From: Apus apus
Lineage: Eukaryota > Chordata > Aves > Apodiformes > Apodidae
DNA: 64,000 nt
Reading direction: 5' to 3'
Assembly (NCBI RefSeq): GCF_020740795.1
Contig: NC_067289.1
Span: forward strand, 21,782,608-21,846,607
The notes under the pieces were generated by a model that did not search any database, was not told where the DNA came from, and saw only the letters and a program-made list of their open reading frames with translations. Numbering within the stretch: the first letter of the stretch is position 1; the number at the start of each line of letters is the position of its first letter. Made by a program: the position numbers and the translations under genes. Of this stretch, positions 56,201 to 64,000 are shown one piece after another.

Positions 56201-59200
56201 ATTGCTCGGGTAGAGCAGCAGATGGGCCAGTGCTTGTGAGCTCAGTCTTAGGAGGGAAATGGCACGTGAACTCTCAGAAGGCTCTAACAGCCAAAATGAT
56301 GTATTTTTTTTTCTTTCTTCATTTTTCAACAAATGTTTCTCCTCATCATTTCTCAAAAAATGGTTTTGCTTCTCTCTTCCAAATAAAAATCAGTTTACAA
56401 GAGACCTCCCACGCATGGAGAATTTCAATTTTTGGCAAATAATACTAGTAAACAAACAGCACAAGAGATATGTGGCTGTTGCCAGTGCAGCAGTAGCAGC
56501 ACCACATGAGCTATTTGTGAGCATACAGAGATTATACTTCTACAGCCTTAGTCGCTATCACTGCTCCTGCAGCAAAACTCTCACTGATTTCCATTAAAAG
56601 AAGAAAAAAAATGAGGATTTCACAAATCTTGACCACCACTGCTAGAAGTTACTTCTAGATGGCCTTATGTATCTGTATCATTTCTGTCCACTTGTCCTTC
56701 TGGCCTGTAGCCCCATCAGAAAAAAGATTTATCATGTATCCAAAAGTAGCAAGAGCAGAAATAAAGAGGTAAGTAAGAGCAGGAAATATCTGAAAAATGT
56801 GTTGGGGTACTAACGTATTCAACAGACCCAGCATGTGGCAGGTATTCAAGGAGGCACAGACTCAACACATTCACATAACATCAGCAACAAAGTAATTAGA
56901 AACAGAGCTGCCCATGGAAAACTAAATAATAATAATAGTTTCAGTGTACCAAACAGCAGGAAATGAGCTTCAGTGGTGGGAGTGATCTGATTACACCAAA
57001 TATAGACAAAAATAAGGAGAAAATGTTGCTTTTTAAGGACAAACCCAAAGCAAAGTTGTCTTACCGGGCAGCTCAGAAGGGCTGGAATGCTCCTCGCCCT
57101 GCCCAGCCCATGATGCCTCATCAGGTTTACACGTCACCCCATCCCTGTGCCCTGCTTCCCCAAGCAGCCCTGGTGTCCCTGCCCAACAGCAGCACACAAA
57201 TACCAACCTGAAAAGTGCTCAGACCCTGCGGAAGTGAGTGTTTTTTCCTAACAATGCCCCAGGATGGTTGGCAGCAGGAAGGCAGGCAGCAAGGTGAGCA
57301 TCCATTGCCTTTGGAGGCCTTTTCTGCCTCCCTGCTGTCATTAATTTTCACAGCCCGTGCTCCCACTTAGGGCAATCTAATATTGTTTATTTTATATGGA
57401 GATGTTTGATACTGAAAGTAGAGCCTTTGTCCCATGGGCTTTAATGGCTATGCCAGGCAGAGTGTCCTGGCATGATCCCAAGCCCAGGGGCAAAGGGCTG
57501 TGATTCCCTTTAGCAGGGTAAGACTTCATTCCTTGTGTAAGCACCATCCTCTAAACCCACCAGGCGGGTTCTGCTGCCAGCCTCCGGGTCACTGCCCAGC
57601 TGTTCTGCACACACAGAGACATCTAAATTCCTGTGGCACGTCCATTTTGGGCAGGGTGCTGGCAGAAAGCTGCTCTGAGGCTTGTCTTGGCACGGCCAGC
57701 CGCTGCTGTCTGAGCCCTAATTCATGCTAAAGCTGTCGCAGAGCACAAATCGTAGGTGGGAGGAGTGGCCCGGGGATAACTAGGCCAAGCACCCATAACA
57801 TGCCCCAAACACCCTTCTAGCAGGAGCCTATAAAGCCCTAAAAACCTTCTCAGATGGGTCTGAGGGGAAACTGCCCCAAGCAGCTCTTTGCACCTGAATC
57901 TTTTTCTTCAGAGGACTAATCAACTCACAAACTAGCAAAACGAGCCACCAGCTAGGAAGGATTTTCCACTGCTATCCACCCACGCTGCATTTAAATGTTC
58001 AAATTAGAGAGAAAAGGTTTGATATTCTGTTAACAGATATTATTTTATAAAGTAATTTAACTTAGGAAGACAGTTCAAACACCACCTCTCCACAGCAGCT
58101 CAGGCTAAGCATGATTTAAGTCCCTGTTTCATTATAATGCTTTTGCCATCAGGTTCAGGTTTTAGTAGGGATTTTAAATGGGAACATGGGACATGGGGTA
58201 TTTTTTCCAGCATCCCACTGCCCACAGAGTGGCACTGATGTTCCCTGCACACCGACGGGATGCTCTGAGCCCAACCAAAGCCAATGTTATCTTAATTGCT
58301 GGAGCACGGGGCAGGGAGAAGAAAAACAGCACTGAATAATAAATACAGAAGGCAGACAAACAGCAGAACTGAAGGCAAATAACTAAAATGCTTTGGTTTA
58401 GTGCAGAAGGGCAAGTTGGTTTGTGGTGCAGCGTTGCTGCCAGTGCCATTGGAGGACCCCCCAGCTGCCCCCTGCTCCTCAGCCAGCACAGATAAGGGGG
58501 AGTTCAGCCATCCCTGTTCCCAACACAGTAACATTTTCCAGCAAAACCACGTTTACCAGTCCTCCTCCTTCCAATGCATTCACAAAATATTTACCCCGTT
58601 GGAAGATAACAGTGCTGAGATAGGGGTGGGTTTTGCAGACTCATGGGGCTGGGAGCTGCTCCTGCCCAGAAGCTGGTTTAGGGCTCTTTCTCCTGCCCCA
58701 GCCTGGGGTAAAACCCCTTCCCATGGCACCCACCTGCAATGGGGCATGGAATGGGGCTGGTAGAGCTCAGGGATGGTCAGCAAGGGGCAGCTGAACTGAG
58801 GGATTAGTCTGAAGGCCAAAGCAGGAAGGTCCTGCCATCCCTCCTGACTGCTCAGCACTCACCACACTCTCCAGGGATCCATGTCTCCCTCTCCGTGCAG
58901 GTTTTGGGACAGATGGGTACATGCTGGAAGCAGACACCAAGTCTTCTTTTCTCTGGTTAGCCTCAGGAGCACAGAACCTTCTGTAGAGCATCCTCTGGAA
59001 GTGAGGGGTGTGCTGCCACACTTCTGCACTGCCGTGATACACGCCTCTTTCCCTGAGAAAATATATTGGAGCTGAGAAGTACTAATGAAAACCAAACACA
59101 GAAGTCCCCTCATTACACCAGCTTTGCTATTACATTTAAACTATTTGCTTCCAGGCCTGACAGACTCTGCTGACCCGGCTGACAGGTTACAGCTCCATGC

Positions 59201-60060
59201 CTGAAGGCCTTTGTTAGCAGCTTTGCTGCTGCAAAGGACACAAGAACCATAGAAAGGCAGTAAAATTTGCAGTATTGGCCTAAAAAACATGATGTTGAAT
59301 AATGAGTTCTTTTTTACTCTTCTGCAGATTAAGGAGTAGTATTTCCCAACTCTTCTTGGCAGGAGAGTTTGAAGTTAATTTGCTTTTAAAAGGAAGTCTG
59401 AGGAAATCGTGTGATTGCAAAGACCGAAGTTTCCACCTAAATACCTGGAAAAAGCTGTAGTGGGTTTAACCAGAGGTTCTAGCCCCCAGTGCCCTCTCTT
59501 CAGCAGGAGTCAGGAGTAGGAGATGGCACCAGCCATAGCCACCAGCTTGTGGTTAGGGACTGCTCAAGCCAGGGCTGGTATCTATGTGTTCAACAGCCCT
59601 CTCCAGATTCCTTTCCTACCATAAATTTCTTGTATTATGTCTCAAAACACCAGTTATTGCCAAACTTGGGGTTCTACAAAACTAGGAGCATACCTGCAGG
59701 CCCAGTAGAAGATGGAGCCAAATAAAACAGGCATGTTCTGAAGACTAGATGGGTGCTGCTCTCCTGGGATGCCCAAGAAGAAGAGCTGGCACTGCTGGCT
59801 CTGACTGTGTCTGTCTGCTTCTCCTCCATGGGCAAAAACACATCCATCCATTACAAGGGAGTTAAAATGAGTGCCCCAGTTCAGGCACAAAATGGGTCAG
59901 CTTGCCTGGCTCCCCCACCCTGCTGCAGCTCTCTTGGCTCTTTGGAGGAAAAAGCCCTTAATTAATTTTTGCACAGGACCAACCTGAGCCTAAGTGCACG
60001 TACAGGGCCCAGGGCTGGCCCAGGGAGTGAACCTCACCATGGCCCAGCTAGAGCAAAACC

Positions 60061-60245
60061 ATATACCTTTTAAATATAACTATTATATGTAATAGCTAAT
60101 GTTTACAATAATAATAACATAACAAATATAACAACAACACATACCATGTATAACATATAATACATAGTATAGAATATAGACTATAGAATAGATAACGTAC
60201 AGTTAAAATATGCAATGATACGTAAATATACATACCATATATATG
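60061..60245. repeat. AT-rich low-complexity block
   Basis: About 180 bases of irregular ata/taa/aca units (for example acaataataataacataaca and catagtatagaatatagact), ending in a tatatatgtgt stretch. No terminal repeats were found. Confidence 0.85.
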
Positions 60246-61338
60246 TGTAGACCCCAGGGAAGGTGGCTCTCAGAGGACAGGGGTGATGGTGGCAAGGTGC
60301 AGACTGCACTGCACCAGGATGAAGCTTGCAGTGAGCCCTGGGCCATCACACAGCTCCAAACACTGTCAGGGTATCTCCCTAACTATTGGTGGCAATGCCG
60401 AGCCACCTTGGCTCCAGGATGAGCTGTAGGGCACTTACAAGTCAGCAGGGAGAGGAAATCTGCTTTTTCTCACTGATTTCTGACCTTCAAACCTACCCTG
60501 GAAAGATCAGATGGGTCTTTTCCTCCCTCCCCAAACATAATAAAGAGGCACAAAGCGACCAATGTTTTTGCAGGTGCAGAATTATCTGTTGGGAGAGCAA
60601 ACTGCGGAGATTGTGATACAAAGCTGCAACTTTCCTGTTCACCTTTAGCAGAAGCCTGTTTCCCACATCAGCTCAGTGATCCAAAAATCAATAAAAGCCA
60701 TGAAAACTAAAACTGGGCAAAAAAAAAACAAACCCAGCTTTTGTTCCTGTATACTTTAGGAGGCTTGTCTAAAGCTCCTGCCCAAAGTGAAGGCCCTGCC
60801 TGCAGCTCGGATGCTCTTTACTGGGGTGGGATTTCTGGGACTTGCTGCAGAAAGGACATTTTGCTGCTGTACACAAAACCTCTGAGGGGACCTCTGCTTG
60901 CTAGTGGGGAAGTTACTGCTGTCATTTGCCTAATTCCTTTGGGCCTCTCGTGTTGTGGGCAGCAAAGTAAAAAGGGTCATCATTATAAGATTATTTACGT
61001 GTGCTATTCTGGGCTTTGCTAAGCCCCAGAAGCAGCTGGGATGGGTAATTCCCTTTAAAAACAAATGGCATTCCTGTGCCAATCATCTCCAGGATCAATT
61101 TGCAACTAGACTTTACAGATAGGAGCTCAAAAACTGTGTCCTCCAGGGCTGGAACAGCCAGCACCATGACTCTGACCTGGGGAAAGAGGGAAGATAAAAA
61201 CACCATTTGCAACATAAATGCTGGTATTGGAGTGACTCCCAAGGGATGAATGAATACTGGGATGCAGTTAAGGTCCATCCCAGTTTGCCTATTGCTCTTC
61301 TCCTCACCAGACAGCTCCCTGAGCCACCATTCATTACT

Positions 61339-61800
61339 CAGGTCTTGTCAGGCCACCCCTGGAATACTGTGTTCAGTGCTGGCCCCCACTGTACAAAAAA
61401 GATGTAGAGAGGCTTGAGGGGGCCCAGAGAAGGGCCATGAAGATGATTGAAGGACTGGGAAGCCTATTGTATGAGGAAAGGCTGAGAGAACTAGATTTGT
61501 TCAGCCTGGAGAAAAGAAGACTTAAGGGAGACCTTATTGCCATGTTCCAGTACTTAAAGGGTGGCTACCAAGAAGATGGAGACTCCCTTTTTACAAGGAG
61601 CCACATGGAAAAGGTGAGGGCTAATGGGTGCAAGTTACTCCTGGGGAGATTCTGATTGGACACCAGACAAAAAACTTTTCACTATGAGAACATTCTGACA
61701 TTGGAATAGTCCCCCCAGGGAAGTGGTGGATTCCCCAACACTGGACATTTTTAAGACTCAGCTTGACAAGGTCCTGGGCTGTCTCATCTAAACCGTGTTC
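61339..61800 (+). repeat. CR1 LINE, 5'-truncated, about 460 bases
   Basis: It contains the CR1 segments ctggaatactgtgttcagtg, gagaggcttgagggggccca, gagaagggccatgaagatga, gttcagcctggagaaaagaa, gagaccttattgccatgttc, gggaagtggtggattcccca and ggacatttttaagactcagc, in order. The canonical octamer tail is not evident, so its right edge is approximate. It is the longest repeat in the window. Confidence 0.92.
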
Positions 61801-63038
61801 CTACGTGGATGGAGATGAGATACTGACTGCAACATGTGGGCCCAGCCAAGTTGCCCTGCCATCAGCTCTACCAGAAGTGCAGTGTTGGGCTTCAAATGTG
61901 CAGGAATGACTCAAAATCAGCCCAGCAAGATGAAACCATGAAAGCAGAGGTTTGGCCAGCAATAAAATATCACTCATACTAACACCACATGTGCAGGAAG
62001 CTCCTTGTACTGGTCAAGAGTAATTACGATTAAATTGGTTCTTCTCAGGTAACTGGTAGCTTGGGTAAGATCAGTACTAGAAAACCAAAACTTGATCAAC
62101 CTAAATGAAAGTGTTGCATTTAAGGGCACATTAGCACCACGCAGGAGCAAATGATGGAGCTCCAGGTCCAAGAGTCAGGGGAAATTGTTGACAGACAGTT
62201 TCTGGGTTGAGTAAGCAAGAGCAAAACATTCCTTGTAAACTCCTCAGTTTTGGTGAAATGTTTATGTATGTCAGGGAGGTTTCCTCCCCTATCTATTCCC
62301 TGGGCAGTTTATCTCCTTAATTGGAAATTAATATTTTTCCTAAAATTTTAAGCACCCAGCAAACACAGGAATCTTCCCAAGGCAGCTCCTGGGAAAAAGA
62401 GGAGGAGGCATGGGAAGAACTGTGACCCAGAGAGACTGGTCCAAGCCAGCTGCATCCCAGCAGTCCACTAGTTTCAAAAACCCACCCAGAATAACACACA
62501 GGAGTTTTGTTGCCATGTTTAGCCAACTAATTAAATACCTTGGAAAAGCCACACAACCACAAGCAGGTCCCACCAGCTCTGTTTGCCACCTGGTCAGCAA
62601 AGGCCACTAGCCCATGTGCTCGTCTGTGCCAGCTGCCACCTAAAAGCAAGCACAGATACCAGAAGGTGTTTCCTGGTCCACTGCTCGGCAGCTCTTGTGT
62701 CCCTGCTGTTGGTTCACAGCCACCAGCACAATGCTGTGGTGTCCCACCATGGTGTTACCAGGCCCCCCCAACTCTGGTGAGTGGCCTCCAGGGCAGCACA
62801 AGCTTTGCAGAGATCACAGATACCCAAGGAGAGGACCTGGTGTCCTGAGTCTGGTCCTTCCAACATGGTGCAGGGGCTTCCCCATGGTTGTGTGGAAGGA
62901 GCCATGTTCAGCAAACACCATCACCCCCAGCTTCATGCCTGGAGCAAAGAGCTACATGGAATATACACCAAGAAACCTCCTTGGCTTTGTGCTGGGCTGT
63001 AGTTAATCACCAGCTTTCGTTCACAGTGGGGCTATTTA

Positions 63039-63091
63039 AAATATTATCATGAATATTATAAAATATAATGAATATTATAAAAATATTATAA
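63039..63091. repeat. AT-rich imperfect tandem repeat
   Basis: Four to five degenerate copies of a gaatattataaaatata-like unit. Confidence 0.8.
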
Positions 63092-64000
63092 TTGGTTAAG
63101 CCTTTCCCTGAATGACCATCCCAAGCCTGGCTGGGCCCCATCATGGGGAAGTACTGGGTGGTACGGAGAGGTCTGTGTGATGCCCACATGTTCCCTGGAT
63201 AGAGCACCACTCCAGAGACAGTCACAACACCTTTCGTTGCGAGAGCAAAACTGCATTCATTCTGTTTCTCCAAGCTTAGTGCTCACCACTGGAAGAGATG
63301 ATTGTGCCTCTCTCCTTTGATGCTGAATCCAAGGGACCAGGACAAATGGAAGGTGGCTGATCACGCAGCAGATGAAAACTCCTGATGGCTCTGGTACCTC
63401 TGTGACTCCCGTCAAGGTCTCCGCCAGGACAATGAAGCAGCATTGCCCTGATAAGAGAATATTTGCTGTAATTTGCTTCCAGGCACTTAACAAAAGCAGA
63501 GCTGGGAGAACTGGGGAGAGTGTCCAGCCAAGCAATATCAAAATGGAGCCTCTGGCAGTTTGAGATGCTCATTTAATACAATTAGAGCACAGAGTGGGTG
63601 ATGGACCCTGCTCCTGAACTAGCCAAACTCTACCTGTGTTTTTTTAAGCTGGGAAAGAAGTACCCACATGTCTGCACTGCTTGGCTCTTCCTCCAGCCAG
63701 GAAGCACAAGGTGAAACCACGGGGCAGCGATGAAAACCTCTGCCAGCAGCAAACTGTGCCTGGTGCCATGAGGGAGCCCTCCCACAGCTCCCACTGTGCA
63801 GCCTGGCCCCATTCCCAGCGCTGGGAATACTCTGTTGGTCGGGAGCCAGCTCCCAATGGAGGCACGTGTGTGTCTGAGCCCATCGAGCTCAGGAAGGTTC
63901 CTCTGCCTGAGCACGAGGGCTTGCCTGCAGGTGGAGTGAATCTTTACCAAAAAACCTTCCTCCAAAAGAATGGCTTGTTTCCAAATAGCTTTATGTGTGT

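Larger units (their letters stand above)
53206..64000. other. Intergenic region downstream of RPL22L1
   Basis: No exon, RNA gene or intact element is recognised on either strand. The longest open frames (about 100-120 codons) have no recognisable protein and no splice context that would rescue them. Contents noted: a 17-base tandem pair at about 55050-55083, a TATA-like ctataaag at about 57829, an AT-rich block at 60061-60245, a CR1 at 61339-61800 and an AT-rich patch at 63039-63091. In other amniotes the next gene on this side is SLC7A14, some distance away, so a gene-poor stretch is expected. Confidence 0.65.

Noticed and set aside
57755-57910. Possible exon 1 or promoter of a new gene in the downstream spacer
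   Set aside because: A single TATA-like word with no supporting exon, splice pattern or CpG island is not enough for a feature.
53206-64000. Possible exons of the next gene (SLC7A14 expected on this side)
   Set aside because: No frame reads as a transporter or any known protein, and none shows a conserved exon with splice sites.

Overview
The window is vertebrate genomic DNA and almost certainly from a bird. It has short introns, few interspersed repeats, recognisable repeats that are nearly all CR1 LINE fragments (the dominant avian family), and coding exons that read as the avian forms of known proteins. Species is not resolved. The EIF5A2 and GLUT2 proteins resemble, but as far as I can recall do not exactly match, the chicken sequences.

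Four protein-coding genes lie in the same (+) orientation, in the order TNIK (3' end only), SLC2A2, EIF5A2, RPL22L1. This is the conserved amniote neighbourhood that corresponds to human 3q26.2. All exons were assigned by hand from splice sites and reading frame. (1) 1-21500: the last twelve coding exons of TNIK (558 residues: acidic Ser-rich linker plus the whole C-terminal citron-homology domain) and its 3' UTR. The kinase domain lies upstream of the window. (2) 21500-26657: intergenic. (3) 26658-35692: complete SLC2A2 (GLUT2), 11 coding exons, 531 aa. (4) 35693-43200: intergenic, with one CR1 and an AT-rich block that looks like a regulatory element. (5) 43200-47260: EIF5A2 with a CpG island, a noncoding first exon and four coding exons (153 aa, hypusine site Lys50 present), then a long 3' UTR to roughly 50 kb. 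(6) 50690-53205: RPL22L1 (122 aa) with a CpG island, a TATA box and a 5' TOP-like start. (7) 53206-64000: gene-free as far as I can see, with one sizeable CR1 and AT-rich low-complexity patches.

The genes do not form a pathway. TNIK is a Wnt/JNK-linked kinase, GLUT2 a hepatic/intestinal/renal glucose carrier, EIF5A2 a hypusinated elongation factor, and RPL22L1 a ribosomal-protein paralogue. EIF5A2 and RPL22L1 are both translation factors and sit head to tail about 4 kb apart.

I found no evidence of a new biological system such as an operon, array or novel enzyme cassette. The most interesting signals are: a CR1 LINE tail immediately upstream of EIF5A2 that has become as GC-rich as the CpG island around it; an ancient LINE-type 3' end inside the EIF5A2 3' UTR; a Gln-Ile-Ser motif in GLUT2 helix 7 where the mammalian protein has His-Val-Ala; an isolated GC/CpG-rich patch in the TNIK 3' UTR; and two AT-rich homeodomain-motif clusters that may be conserved enhancers.
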